The translations under genes were made by a program, and so were the position numbers. The notes under the pieces were generated by a model that was not told the DNA's origin, made no database searches, and saw nothing but the letters and a program-made list of their open reading frames with translations. This document shows, one piece after another, positions 12,380 through 26,418 of a stretch of 64,000 bases of DNA. This DNA comes from Pyrocephalus nanus (Eukaryota; Chordata; Aves; Passeriformes; Tyrannidae). The DNA is taken from positions 935,001 through 999,000 of the forward strand of contig CM076272.1 in assembly GCA_038380795.1 (NCBI GenBank). Direction: 5' to 3'. Position 1 is the first letter of the stretch, and the number at the start of each line of letters is the position of its first letter.

Positions 12380-13060
12380 CGTGTAGCTCCTGTGAATATT
12401 CAAATACTGTAATTGGAAATGATTTACTTTGTTTTGAATTAACTAAAATTCCATTGTTAAGCACAAATACTGCTTCACTAAATCATCAAGCTTTTAATAG
12501 GTCCACACGAGCAGGTTACTGAGCGTGTTAGGATTTATAATGCTCCTGGGGAGCTGACCACTGTATTATGCTTCCTGCTGCTAGGTAATATGCATGACAC
12601 ATTTCTGGACACTAATTCATTTATTTAATAGTAACAGTATGCAAAAACAGAGTTCAAAATGAGGCTGACAAAGAAGGTATAAAAGTTTTATTAATCCATA
12701 GCTAATCAAAGGCCAGAGGAAAGCACATAATGGTGGCATTTACAGACCATATCGAATGCGAATAAATTAAATTTTTGTTTCCTAAAATCTTACTAATAGG
12801 ATGTATTCAGCTCGAAACATTTATACTTTTAATTACAGTGGCAGCCAATTTAGAGTAGGTATCTGGCTGTACTGTACTCAAAACTTTGCATCAAGGATCT
12901 CCACAAATCCCCTCATCAGCTATTCTTTGAATCCGATTTGTTACTGTGCGCACTGTGTCCATGCTCAGAAATAATAACATTATTTACTTTCTCATTTAAT
13001 TATACAGTGACAGATTACTTGCAGGGGGAAAGGTCACTGAGGGAAAGTATTGTCTTCCTG
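12380..13060. promoter_or_regulatory. Candidate distal enhancer block
   Basis: About 650 bp of AT-rich unique sequence with CTGTAATTGG, GAATTAACT, CTAATTCATTTATTTAAT, CTAATCAAAGG and TTTAATTACAG words. It has little low-complexity sequence after the pyrimidine tract that precedes it. Composition and motif density resemble conserved non-coding DNA near developmental genes, but this is a judgement from one sequence. Confidence 0.33.
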
Positions 13061-16000
13061 TGAGAGAAATCCCCCTGAAAGGCTCAGCATCATGTACATA
13101 CAATATAACTTTGTGGCTCTATCCTTCAAATGTTTGTACACAAGAATAAATCAACAGAACTGCTCGTATGGAAACAGTCCTTTCTCCAGGCAAAAGTTTT
13201 CACGGGATCACAACCTCATTTCCAACAAGTTATCAAACACTCGAATTACACTGCAAATTTCGTTTGAAAAAAAGAAAATGTTTTAGTTAGTTACTAAAAA
13301 ACATAAATAATAGATGAGTCAAGAACAGAAAGAAAACAAAGAAAATGAAAAGGAACAGAAAAACCAGTGGTCATACTAATTTGATCTGTGTTCTGAGATA
13401 GCCTTAAAATGCCAGATTGCTTTGATCCTGATCTTTCAGAAAACAGCCCAGAGAGACTGATGTAGACACTCTGATTTGAAAAGGTTGGGGACAGTGGGGA
13501 AGTCACAACACTTGTACAGAATCTCTTAGATATCAGGACATATTTCCATATCATTGCCATTAATTCCTGTTCTCCCCCAGCAGCCAGCTGGAGTTGGGAA
13601 AGTGAGATATTTTGCTGCAAATCCATCATCCCCTTTAGGTTACCTCAGAAGCAAATGCTAGTGTGAGGTTCCGTGTCACTGATGAGCCCTTGTCCAGCAA
13701 GGAACTCCAGCATTTCCAAAACAACACAGCAATTCCAGGGAAATCCAGGTGGCTACTGGCTGCTTAAGAGGAGGCAGATGCTCCAGTGCCCTCCTGATTC
13801 CCATCCTCAGTTTGTGCCACACAAACTGCCTGCAGAGTCGGGAACAGGTCCAGCCTGTTCCTCCCTGCTCACTGTTCTGACTGGAGCTCTGCTGGAGAAA
13901 GATCTAAAGCTTTGCCAGGGAAGGAGAACCCACAGAGCTGTGGCATTTGCTCTCCACGGGGAGCACCGTGGTGTGTTTGGCTGCTGCAGGAGAGCAGACA
14001 CAATTTCAGAGCAGGAAGAAGCAGCTGGAGCCGAGCACAGCACTGGAATTCCTGAGGGATTCCAGCTCAGGCAGGAGAGCACAGGTACACAGGACATGTC
14101 CCACCTGCAGCCACAAAGGGCACAAAGGGACGGCTGATCAGCCCATCTGCTGAGGGCCAAACTCACAGAGGTGTCTGAATGCCTGTCAGTTCTGCTCCTT
14201 AAAGGCATTTGTCAGTCTGCATCTTATTTTTAACTTTTTGGGGCAAATCATCAAATGCTTTCACAATATGCTTCCATCCACCCTTTCCTTCCCCTGTTCT
14301 ATTTACAGCTTCTGTTTTTGGTCTGGTCTGACTGTTCAGGAGGTCTCTCTCATCCTGAGTGCATTGGGCACCTCACACAGAAAGCCCTGATACTACTTTG
14401 TAATTTCACCACATTTCAATACCCATGTTCACTGCACTGCTGTAGAAACCTCAAGCAAAATTAGTTTGATATCAGCATAAAAACTGCAGTCTCCTCTTAA
14501 CTGAGCTGTGCTTGCTGCTAACAAGTTCTGCTTTTATTTCTTATTTGACTTTCCTCTCTAAAAGAAATTAATCATTATTTGTACCACCAAACAAGCACGA
14601 GTCTCTTGACAAAGGCTGAAGGCTAGAACAGGTTATCTTCATTTTAAACTTCGGAGGTAAAGCAAAACCAGGGTAAAACAGCAAATCCTCCTGTTCCCAT
14701 TATAAATAGTTTGCCCTCAGAGCAGCAAGGCTGGGAAGGAGGAGCAGCAGTCCCTGCAGGCAGTGCTGGGAAAACCTGGACATATTCACCACGGATCTGT
14801 CCCACATCTACCTGCAACAGCAGGCAATGTCTGAGAGATCAGGTTATCACTGCCTGAAATCCCCAATCATGTTAACATGCACTTCATAAACCAACTGGAC
14901 AAGCAGACAACATGGAAAACCCAAAGGTTAAGTACACATTATTGACCCTGAGGACGCCGTGTTCTCCACATCATTAAATATGTTGTGCTCCTCTGTTTCA
15001 GCCAGTCATACTGGAAAGCGCCCTGGGAACATTATTTAGTGTTTAGATGTTCTACCTACATTTGTGTGACACAAAATCAATACCTTCCCCCTAACCCTGG
15101 TTGCTCGGATTGTTCTCAGCTATTAGCTGCTCTTTAACCCACAGTGAGTTCCACCATCTGCACACATTTAATGGCACCCAGACTGGGAACTGCCCTCTCC
15201 TGTACCAGGGTGCAGCCTGCTGAGCCCACGAGACAGTGCACATGCTGGGGTTTGTCTCCTGTTTTGCAGAGCCTGCTGTGGTTTTTAGGAGGTGGGGATG
15301 GTGCTCCCTGAGAGCTGTGGGTGCAGCACAGCTCCTGCCACGGGCACTGTCCGTGCCTACACTCTGTGAAAGATGGCACAGCTGGCAGGGCTGGACCTCG
15401 TGGCCCCCTTGTTGAGTCACCCCTGACCCCTTTGGCTCTTTGGGACCACAACTCTCCTGTCCAAAAGCTGAGCAGAACAACCCACCCCAAACAACTGTCT
15501 CATAGAAACACAAGACACGACAAACAGACACCAGCTGGGAACCCCAGGGCACTACTGGCACGCCCTTGGGACACTCTTGCTTTTCTCTCTATTTTTTTCC
15601 TGTTTGTCAAGGCAGCAGCAAACTGTGACCCATAAAACTCAGAAACTGCTTTGTGAACAGTAGCAGAGTTTCTTCTTGTGAGAATGACTTTCCATGAAAA
15701 GCTTTTGCTTAAATCTCCACTTACCAAGAAGTTTTTCTTCCAGAAGTCAAAAAGCTTGATCATGTCTCCTTTGCATAATAAATTTAGAAATAACCAACCA
15801 GAGAAAATGAATGCACCTATACCTCAGAAGAACGAGTATTTAGAAAGCACAAAACCCCAAATACTACAAGATGCACATGCTTGGATTTCCTGCTGAAACA
15901 GGAAAAACTCAAACCCCATCTATAATCCAATGATTAGACCTGAATAGTAACCATTTCTACCACGGGAAACAGTAACTGAGCACAGAATTAGGGCTACACA

Positions 16001-17429
16001 TTTCTAGGACAAGTCCAGCTAAACAAGGTGGGGGAAAAGGCAACACTGGCTTTGGGGACAGCTCATCACAGTGTGCTGTTCCTGTCCAATAGCCCAGGAA
16101 AAGCAAGGATGTCAGGGAAAGCTTAACACGGGCTCAGCAAATTACCACATTTAAATGCCCAATAACCAAACCCAAAGTAGCTCAGATCTAGTCCTGCTCT
16201 TGAGGGATTAACTGTGCTTTCCCTAAGATGTGTCATTTTGATGTCTTCAGAGGCTCTAAACACTCAGGGAGATTTGCACTGATATTTTTAAAGGAAGTTG
16301 CAGCCACGTATTCCTCAAATCCCTTCAGCTTCCATCAGGAGAACATCGACAACACTGATTTGGTGTCAAAGCCAGGGAGACACTGAGATTAGCACTGAAA
16401 GCACCTGGAGTCAGTACCTTGCTCTGGAGATTAACACAAGGAATCAAAAGCTCCCTGTGCAACTGTGATATGAGCGGAATGGCCTGAATTCATATTTTCA
16501 CATGTATATACAGATCCTTCTGGAAAAAACCTGGCCTCCTGGTGAAGGCAGAGCAGAGGGGGATGAGAAGCAAAGCAAACCTGAACAGTCCTCAGCACGT
16601 GGGAGATGTGCCCACACTTCTGACTCCTGAAAACATCCGCACTGGGAATCACTTTTCAGTTCCAGGAAAGCCCTAATTACCAGTTCTCTGAACACCAGCA
16701 AATCTATGGCACACTGTTAGTCCTGATTCCTCTTGGCACTGTCACCTCCCGGGTTTTGGAGGTGCTCTGTGTAGGCAAACCTCAAACAGGGACAGCATCA
16801 CACACAGGAACTGATTTCAAAGCACAGACCAAGTCCTTGATCCTGATCTTGAGGGAGGATCAAGGTGATCAATAAACTTGAACTTTAGAGCACCCATGAG
16901 TTCCAGTGACCTGTGTCTGAGCTGGAGTGAGCTTACTATTGTAACACTTGGGGAAAAAAGCACCAAAGGACAGTTTTCTCTGAAACACTTTGCCTGCAGA
17001 CTGCAGATTTGAGGCCTCTGGAGGGTCTGTTATATCCTAGGAACTTCTGTGCCAATCCATGCCAGCCCATCACCGTTAGTGCAGCATCAATTTCTCATAA
17101 ATATATGAAGAAGGTTCAGTGGAAACAAACCAACCAAGCAAGCAATCCTCTGACCCACAAGCAGAAGGCATCATTTCTTTTTGGAAGTCAAAGGGAAAGT
17201 GGTGGCACAGCCAGGGGAAGCCCGAGGCACAGCACCAAGCTGGCCATCCTTGGAGAGCCCCTCTGCCCAGCACCTGCAGGCCACAGCACCTGCAGGCCAC
17301 AGCAGGAACCCTCAGCTCCACCTTCCTCTGCCTCAAACAACTGGGAAACCCACACACAGTAACAATAATTGAATTCCTCCTTCTGTTGTGCTGGCTGGTT
17401 CACATGTAAGATAAAATACAATCACTGTT

Positions 17430-17640
17430 TTGCCAGTCTGAAAACTCAAGGTGTGCAGAGCTGTACAATAAATTCAGAAGAATTGCTACTGTCCAAATGA
17501 GTATCAATTGAGTTTCACGTCATTTCACTTTTTGTTGTGGCTTACTTACTTGCATTTTAATTGGGAAATCTTTTAAAGCAGCTTAATTGCCAAGTTTAGC
17601 CCAGAAAAGCTGCCTAGACATCTTTAATTCAGCCCCTTGT
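17430..17640. promoter_or_regulatory. Candidate distal enhancer block
   Basis: A compact AT-rich block with several ATTG/AATT homeodomain-like cores and a RUNX-type TTGTGG word near 17535, flanked by mixed-composition DNA. The role is inferred from composition only. Confidence 0.27.
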
Positions 17641-20600
17641 GGCTGTGCACTACAATGCAAAGGAACAAGAGAGAAGTGCAGAAATCACCACAACTGCATT
17701 CCAGTTCTGAAAGCTCGATTCCAGGAGATGGAACATTAGTGATAACAAAGCAAAGCAGAAATCCTTTCTCAATCTGGCTGCAAACACACCTTCTGCACCC
17801 CCAAACGTCTGCTCTGCTTTGTCAGGGCTGCTCAAATTCCAGCTGCAGCTCCAGGATTCTCCCTGCTGGCCCAGCTGGAGCCAGGGCTGGGCTGAGCAAG
17901 GGCACAGTGACTCATGGATTTAACTCCAATCACCTTTTAGCAACAATTTTTTATGGGTTTCGAATGGGGGCCGTGGAGAAAAATGATTTTGTCTCAAGAA
18001 TAAAAGTTACAGTTTAATGATATGAAACATTTCCAGGGGAATATCCACAGTATCACATCTGGTGCACTGTTAACACCACAGAAGAAGAAGAAACAAGTAT
18101 TAATCCATGCCTCTTAACTTCAAAAGGACTTTGAATCAGGCTGTTTCTATTTCTATAGGAACACTGCTTAATTTGTCTTTATACCCCAGGAAGTGGCAAG
18201 AAATTAGGCAGAAGACTGTGAAACGATTGCACAGCTACTACAGAGTGACTGTGGGTGAACACCAGGTGATTTTGTGCCATGTATATTCTTACATAAACAT
18301 GGTCAGTGATGCTGTTTTTGCTTAAAGACACCAGCTCTGGGAAAGAAGGGTTTATATTAACGAGGAATTTGGCTCCCTCCTCACCCACCTCACCTCACTT
18401 GGTTCCTCACTGAAGCCCACCCTCTTGTACCACCTCCAACCTGCACAGAGATCCACTCCCCTGCTCCCCTGCAGGCCCCATCCTCACACCTGTCACCAGA
18501 CGAATTTCCACCTGTACCTCCCACAGAAACCTGACACAACACCCTGTTTCTCTTCTCAGTTCCTCTTTCCCTTCTCTTAGCAGCTTCTCACTGATGTTCC
18601 TGACCTTCTGAAGATTCTGCCTTTTGGTTCCTCTTATGGACACCATCAGCTGGCTCTGACCTCTCATCAGAACCTGGGGCTGCTCCCTGTAGGACCCCCC
18701 AACAAAACCTGCTACAGACTCCTCACGGAGCTCAGAGATCCTGGTTAGCAGGTTGAGGCTCTTTCACACCACCGAGAACACTCTCAACATCAGCATGGAA
18801 AAACTGTCCATAAAAATGCCCCAGGGAACATCTGGATGAAAAACACTCCCAAAAGCAACAGGACCGAGTAGAAAATGTTATTATCCAGACACTGCCTTCC
18901 TGAGACAGCCTTCCCTTTCTGGGCGAATTCCATGGAAGTCTAAGCTCAGCAAGGTCACTGAGATGATTTGCCTGGCTACTTAAGGGGGTCAGTGAAGCAG
19001 GAACCGCTCCACGATGGCAGATTGAAATATGTGCCTGCAACAACCACACCTGGATGATTCAGAGACCTGCACAAAGATCCATCCTCAGGCATAACCCCTA
19101 AATTGTAATTTTATAGCAGCCTCTTTTCCACCTGTTTTCTCTCTGCGCTGAAATTCCTCCCTCTCGAGCGCGAGCAGTGAATCTTCCTTTAGAAGGTGGC
19201 AATATTTATTGGCTGCCTTCTTTGTTCACATCTGTCAGACATGGGAAGTCACCACTGCTTTGCGAGACGATCAGTTTTAAGCAACGCCATTCATCACAAA
19301 ATGGAATAGTGTGAGCAACATTTCCTGAAGTGCAATGAATTATACAAGGGTCAGCAAGCCGGAGTCGCGCTTGGCAACACAAACATTGGCCCCAGGTAGC
19401 AAACCCATCTCTGCAGCTGTTCCCATCCATATGGGATCAATGAACTGCAGAGACTACAGGCCTCTGCTCATTGGGAGTGTCTGCTGCACTATTCCATCTA
19501 GCCAGCACCATAAAACAGCTCTGAACTAAGGTGAGTGCCATTCATCTAAAGCTCGTCTGGAAGCCAACTGCTGACAGAGGGGGAAATGGCAGAGCAGGGA
19601 CTGGGAAATGTGGGTGGGTGCTCCTGAATTCCAGACTCGAAGATCAAAACCGCCAGAAGTGGGGACAGTACACCTGTGGTTCACCCCAGCAGAGCTGAGC
19701 TCCCTGACAAGCAGTTTCCAGGGTCCCTTGGTGCCTTTCCTCACTGCCAGAATGCCCTTTTAATGCACCTGCTGCCAGGCAGATCTGTCCAGCAGCCACA
19801 CAATCAGCCCTGCTTTCACTCTGAAACAGAAGATGTTGTTTATACACATGGTCTAGCTGGTAAGATTATTTTGTGATCAAACACACACATTTTACCAGAA
19901 TCACTCTTCACTCATTACTCATCACTCTTACACAGCACCCACAAGGCTCTGGTTCTCTCTGCCCTCTGATTTACCTCAGGATTCTCTAAGATTTTACTTC
20001 TAACAACGGGCCCTGCAATAAATTTGATTTTTTAGGACACACTGTTAACACCACATTGCTTTCCTCAGCCTTGTTTTCCCCTTCACTTCCATTAGTCTAA
20101 TCAGACTCTCAACAGTTTTCTATTTAAAATAGCAACTGTGCAAACAATTGACCAAGAATGTCAGAGGTCCTTATTGAATTGATAACTGTTAATTGCAAAA
20201 ATACTACAAATCTGTGTCAAACTAAAAAAGCAATAGATTTCAGAGACAAGGCCTTTAACAGAGACTGCTTCTTTATATAAGAAGGCTAAAGGTGCTTCAG
20301 TTGTCTTTCCTGAATGACATTCAACCTAACAAAATTCATTACAAGTCGAGCACTCCCAAGAAAAGAAGAAGCTTGTAACAGAAATATCAAAGCCTTCACT
20401 GGCAGTTCCTGACACAGCAGTCATTTTCAGTGACACCACTGACCCAGTCTGCTCAGCCCACCAGCTGTCCTGCTCACTCAAAACCCAGGATCTTTGGGAG
20501 ACACTGTCCCTCTGCAGTTCAGGATTGGGCTGATGGAGCCAGACAAGTGTCCCAGCTAAGGCATAACAACCCCACAACTTGTCTTGTTTTTAGAGAAAAC

Positions 20601-23600
20601 AAGCAAACCCCTCACATCTGGCTCCAGTGTGCTGATGGATGGGTTGTGGCAGTGCAGTGGTGACACGAAAGGATGGCTTCATGACTATATATGTCTATAA
20701 AATTCCATTCTTTCAGATGTTTCCTGGGATGAATTAAATTATGTAAATATATGTTAACAATAATTCATAATATTTTAATAAAGGCCTTTTGTTTCTCTTG
20801 GCTCCTCAGAAGCGTGGTCCCAGGTGTCCTTAGGGTGCTGCCTGTGTTGTTTCTGCACTGTAAGGACACACAAGGTTATCCACTTGATAAGCAAGGAAGC
20901 ACAACTATTGATATATAATGCAGATAATGAAGCTGGGCATCCTTTGTCTGGTCTCATTCCCAGTTTTTGCTGGGAGCACTGTTCATCAACAAAGTGCCTT
21001 GGTATCAAGAAGGGGACTCACATTTTTCAAGTTCTCCGCCAGCTATTCTGGGAAAGAAAAAAGTATTTTGATTTTCTTTTCTTTTCTTTTTTTTTCCCCT
21101 CTAGTGGGAGATTAAACAGTGAAGGTGTTTTTACTGTATCAGTAAATGCAATCAATCCTCAGCCTCGTGGCTGCAGTGAACTCGCTCCCTGAGATGTGCA
21201 TCCCCAGAGACGCCGCTCCCCTCACGGTCCCCCCGCTCGAGCAGGGAAAGTTCCTCAAGTTTAAGGTGACCCCATCTTTAAAGTGCATTTTTGCCCGGGG
21301 TGTTTTTGTGACAGAGCAGCAGCATTTCCCAGCAGTTCACCAGAGCTGTCTGTCGGTGCTGCCGGTGCCGTGGGCGGCTGCTGGCCCCGCTGCTGAGCAC
21401 ACACCGCGGCCTCTCCTGCTCTCAGAGGTCTCTGCTGCCTCGGGGTCCCACAAACCTCCCGTGTTTTCCTACACTGGCTCCCACACCCCCCATGGCATGT
21501 GCAGAGCTCACCCTGCTCCTGCTCAGGGGTCTCTCTGCTGGTGTCCTGGACAGGCAGTGGGAGGGTCAGCACAGCAGACACGGGGGCAGAAAAGGGAAAT
21601 ATCCCTGGTCACAAAGGCTGAGCACACAAACACTCAGGTACAGCTCAGACCACTCCACCTTCTGCTCCTTGTTTGCACAGCCCACCATCAGAAGCAGACA
21701 AAGTTCAATCTTCAAGAGGTTCTGTCCAATCACCTGAATTTAGAGTGACAGAGCAAGCATCAGAACTAGCCTACATTTTCAGTTTTCCTTTGACCTCTTC
21801 CTTCACTACATCAGAACTCCATTTGAATTATTTGGGAATTATTTTTCTATTTGGATCCGTATCTGCTCTTCAGGAAGGGAAAATACTCAAACTGAATTTA
21901 TTTTATTCTTAAAAAAAATATGGACATTTAAGGACTTGTCTGCCTATGAAGCTGTCAGCTTGAGAGTGCTGCTGACATTACTGAACACTCCTATTTTGCT
22001 CTTCTCTTTCTACTAAGCAAATGTCTCAAAACATCTCTGGCAACCATAAAAAAAGCCCAAAACAAATCAGCAGACCTCTAAATACGTTTTCTTTCTTTTT
22101 TTTCTTTGCAGCTTGTAAAACACGCTTATTACAGCTGCTACATACATCAGGTTTGCTTACAAAATTCCCATAAAATCACATTCAGCATGCTGCATTCACC
22201 ACATGCTCGTGCCCATTGAATGTGCCCTAAAACCATGACTGGGGCTGCAATTTTCATAGCTTAAAGCACACAGGATCAGCTGGAACAGGAACCAGTATCA
22301 CTTTTCTCATGTTTTCAGACTCTCTGGGCACTTGCCCCTGGACTGTTTTGGAGGAACTGACCCTTCCTCGACATGACAACTTTCCAAAGCTTCTGTGATG
22401 TCATCAGTATTATTTTCCAAGTGTTGACACTCAGGTGAGAACAAGCTGTGCTACTGTGCTGAGTACAGAAATATAAAAAGAGCATGCCATTTGCAGAGGA
22501 ATTATTGTGGGACTAAAGGCTTATCTACATTTTCCATTGATACCAAATAGTCCAATAAAGTTACAACCCCCGCCTACAAACCTTGCCCTGCCAGTTCTCA
22601 GATCCTCACAGTTACAGCCAAACTTCTCCTTCTGCCTGTACTTTTCTCTCTTACTGCAGAACAAGGAAACTCCTAAACAACGTGAAAATGGACAAAGGAC
22701 ATTTAAAGGCTTTTTAACTCAATTATTCTTCCTGTAAAGAGTGGTGATCTGCATGTGGCAGTCTGACAGGAACCAAGATGAGAACATTCACTCCACAGGT
22801 GAACATCAACAGACATTTGTTCAGGGGTAAAAGGGTCTGGGAGCATCAGCAGAACACGCCAGACGAGCTCTGCCTTCTGTTCTTTGAGCTTGGTGTGGAT
22901 TTCTTGATGAGCATCAATTCACAGGCTCCATAACTGAGATATTTTGTCTGTGTTCAGGAGTACAGCTGAACAACCCCAGTGGTAACAAAGCTTTGCATGA
23001 ACAACCCCACTCAAAACCTGACCACAGAGAAAACACACTTGATTTGCATAATTCCCTAACATCAAACCAGACATGATTAAGACAATCCATTTTAGTGTTG
23101 TGAAGTGTTAATGCATCCTATGGTTGCTTCTTCTTTTCCTGTTTACTCTTGCCCTCCTCTCTTTTGCCAGAAGTTCTCATGATAAAGCACTTTTCTCTCT
23201 AACAAGGTCTCTCTTTAGAATAGCATCTTTAAATTATTTAAATACTCATCTGGTAAACAACGCAGTATTTTTAGCAATGAAGTAAAAATCGTGTTGCTTT
23301 CTGAACTAACCCCAAGGGAAATGTTGGATTATACAAACTGGTTTATTTCTTAATCCATACAAGGTGCTCGAGGAACCCTGAGCACCATGACATTATGATT
23401 AAACCCAAACTGTTAAATATCTAATTCCATGAAAAAGGAAACGCCTGCAAAAGCCCCCTGCAGTATCTGCTCCATATACACAGAGGTGATGAGAAACACA
23501 ACATCTCTTGCCAAAAAACAGACTGTACCTGAAGCATTTGCATAATGTTCCTTTACATTCCACGAGAAAGGAAAGAACAAAGCCTAACCCTTACAAAAAT

Positions 23601-23652
23601 AACCAAGGTCCATTCCTGCTTTTACCAGCATTACCAAGGCACAAACTGCCCG

Positions 23653-24011
23653 TGTTCACTGCCCTGCACCTCCCCTGGGCAGGGGGATGGATCTCTTGTG
23701 TTCACTGCCCTGCACCTCCCCTGGGCAGGGGGATGGATCTCTTGTGTTCACTGCTCTGCACCTCCCCTGGGCAGGGGGATGGATCTCTTGTGTTCACTGC
23801 CCTGCACCTCCCCTGGGCAGGGGGATGGATCTCTTGTGTTCACTGCCCTGCACCTCCCCTGGGCAGGGGGATGGATCTCTTGTGTTCACTGCCCTGCACC
23901 TCCCCTGGGCAGGGGGATGGATCTCTTGTGTTCACTGCCCTGCACCTCCCCTGGGCAGGGGGATGGATCTCTTGTGTTCACTGCCCTGCACCTCCCCTGG
24001 GCAGGGGGATG
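23653..24011. repeat. 46-bp minisatellite, about 7.8 copies
   Basis: Units begin TGTTCACTGCCCTGCACCTC and end GGATGGATCTCTTG. The period is exactly 46 bp. Copies are almost identical, the visible change being CTCTGCACC for CCCTGCACC in one unit. Such homogeneity suggests recent expansion or strong gene conversion. Open frames of about 170 codons over it repeat a fixed peptide and are not genes. Confidence 0.97.
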
Positions 24012-24280
24012 CAGCTCCTGCAGGTCCCTGGGGTGCCCCAGTGTGCCATCTGTGCCATCTGAAGGCTGAGGGAGCATCCCCACACCAACACCAGCCCTGC
24101 CATCCAAAGGGGAAGGGGAAGACACCAAACCAGCGCCTGTGCAGACACCCTTACAGCCTGTGCTTGTAAATTATCAGCATCCCAGGTTCCAGCAGGGACC
24201 ACCTGGGCCCTGGATGGGCTGCTGTGGCTGGAGTGACACAGGGGGTGTCAGAGCTGAGCAGCACTAAGGTCCCTGCCCTG

Positions 24281-24520
24281 CCCTGCTCCCACAGACAGCA
24301 TCTGGTGCTGTCCTGCTCCCACAGACAGCATTGGTGCTGCCCTGCTCCCACAGACAGCATTGGTGCTGCCCTGCTCCCACAGACAGCATTGGTGCTGCCC
24401 TGCTCCCACAGACAGCATTGGTGCTGCCCTGCTCCCACAGACAGCATTGGTGCTGCCCTGCTCCCACAGACAGCATTGGTGCTGCCCTGCTCCCACAGAC
24501 AGCATCTGGTGCTGTCCTGT
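24281..24520. repeat. 29-bp minisatellite, about 8 copies
   Basis: The unit reads CCCTGCTCCCACAGACAGCA then TTGGTGCTG, period 29 bp, with 31-bp outer units carrying CATCTGGTGCTGT. It lies about 270 bp after the 46-bp array but is unrelated in sequence. Each unit contains a short pyrimidine-rich run ending in CAG, resembling a weak 3' splice acceptor. Open frames across it are repeat-driven. Confidence 0.96.
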
Positions 24521-26418
24521 TCCAATCACCTCTCCACATGCAACATTCACCCCCTGTCCTGCTGTCCCACTGATCCCTGCAGGAGACTTCTGAGTGCAGA
24601 AGAGTTTTATCTTCTTTCCCCAACAGTATCTGCTGCTGCACACAGGATGCTACAGAAGTGGCATAATTTGACGTGGGAGGGCAGATACAACGGAGGGGAC
24701 AAAAGGGCCCTTTACCACTTTCACAACTACAACCTCAAAAACCCCACAAAGACACAACTTCTCTAGGAAAAGAAATCAGTTAGTGCTCTCTGAGTCAGTA
24801 GGCTCTGTGTAGGCATAAGTTCACTGCTGATGTCGTTGATTTAAAGCCTTTTGCTGTGATGGCAGTGTTGGTAAAAGCTTTAACCATAGTTTTTACGATG
24901 CTATTAAGTTTTAGTCATTTGTGGGTTTTGCAGTGTATGAATACTATAGATGCCACCTTAATTAAAAGGTCTTGTCATCTCCTGCAATTAAAAAGAGAAA
25001 ATATGCCCTGCTCTGAATGGCCAGGAACAAATTGAGCAAGCTGCATTATACACACTAAGTACACAGCAGTTCTGTGCCCCCTCCTGCACACATCTGTTCT
25101 CAGGCACTTCCCAGTGACCCTGCTGCAATGGGTTGTGTTTAACTGACTGATGGACCAGGAGTGCCAGGGCATCTCTGACCATTAATGACAACAGAGTTAA
25201 ACAAAGTCCTCCACACACGTGGAGTGCAGAAGGAGAAAAGCTGCATCTCTCAGGATTTCCATCTACAAACACCTATTAAGAGGTGCTCTGCTTTTCAGAA
25301 GAAAATATCTAATGGGTAATAAGACAGCCTCTTCCCAAAGAGTACATAATAAGATAAACAGACTTAAATAGACTTTAATACCCATGCAACTATTTAATTG
25401 GCCAGCATATGCACATAAAGTAGATCATGCACATGGCATTTGTGGCCTAAACACCAAAGTTTAGACTTCCCCAGATTCCTACAACAAGGAAGCCTCTTCT
25501 CCAAAGAGGCCTGGACTACAAAATATCAGCCTGGCCTTTTGACTACAAAATATCAGTCATTTAGACTTCTCAGGATTTTTTTCTAGACTACAGAGTCAAT
25601 AATACTTATGGTGATTTTTGACAGACATCCCTATAGGTCCAAACATCACAGCTCTTGTGCCCTCATTCAGAAGTCCCAGTTCACGTGATCATTTCCAATT
25701 GTAAACCACACAATTCATGTGATCATTACCAATAGTAAAACACACCAGTTCCACCAGTGCCAACTGAAGCAGAACCTCCAGCCTTTGGGTCCACATTTTA
25801 AGGTCTCCATTAGAGAATTTATCTTTTAAAGGTGCCAGGTAAGTCAGGCTCCAAGGGACATTATCTCGGGAGTCTTTTCCATCTGAAAGGTGCTGACCAG
25901 ACACTTGAGTGAAAATGCAAAGTTGACACCAAAGTATGGAAAATACTTTTTTCCCTTCAGTCCCACAAGTAAATGGGGCCTTCTGTTTTGGAGAGCTGGC
26001 ACTGCCACCATCCAAACAAGTGGACTTAAGGTCAGTAAAAGGCAGCAGCAGCCTGGGGAATGAAAGCCTACCAGCAGCAGGACAGACAATGATCCCCCAA
26101 GGGAAATGACTGCCCTCCCCACCACGCTGCCCCTCGGTGCTCTGACTCACCCAGGAGTTCCCACAGAGCTGCTCTAGCTTCTGGGAAGATCTTCACAATC
26201 TGCAGAGAGGAGCCTGGCTTGCTGCCTCGTCCCTGAAGTGCCCAGTGCTCCCCTACAGAAGGAAACTCCAAAGCTGCTCCTTGAAAGGAGCTTTTCCTCT
26301 TACATCCATGCCAGCAGCCCCCTCTGGGGCTCAGAGCCCCTCCAGCTCCTGCTTTCTGGCTGCTCCCAGCCTGCAGCCTGTCCTTTGAAGTGCTCGGCCT
26401 GTGGGGAGCATCCTGGGG
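24521..26418. other. Gene-free stretch with candidate element and small duplications
   Basis: No gene is supportable. At about 24820-24990 there is an AT-rich block with GTTGATTTAAAGCC, GCTATTAAG and CTTAATTAAAAGG words, a possible regulatory element. The word GACTACAAAATATCAG occurs twice, at 25514-25529 and 25541-25556. A 34-bp imperfect duplication lies at 25681-25748. Confidence 0.4.
25681..25748. repeat. Imperfect 34-bp tandem duplication
   Basis: TCACGTGATCATTTCCAATT at 25681 recurs 34 bp later as TCATGTGATCATTACCAATA, and the similarity extends through GTAAAacCACAC. The first copy holds CACGTG and the second holds CATGTG. Confidence 0.8.

Larger units (their letters stand above)
11831..23652. 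other. Gene-free stretch with scattered AT-rich blocks
   Basis: No coding exon is supportable; the open frames are short and unfamiliar. AT-rich blocks that stand out are 12380-13060, 17430-17640, about 19190-19400, and 20690-20790. The 17430-17640 block has AATTGAG, TTTAATTGGG, CTTAATTGCC and TTTAATTC cores. The 20690-20790 block has ATTAAATTATG and TAATTCATAATA words. A 16-bp direct duplication lies at 17271-17305. Between these I see only unremarkable unique sequence. Confidence 0.4.

Noticed and set aside
23508..24169. Frames of 160-184 codons over the 46-bp array
   Set aside because: They consist of the translated repeat unit with unrelated flanks.
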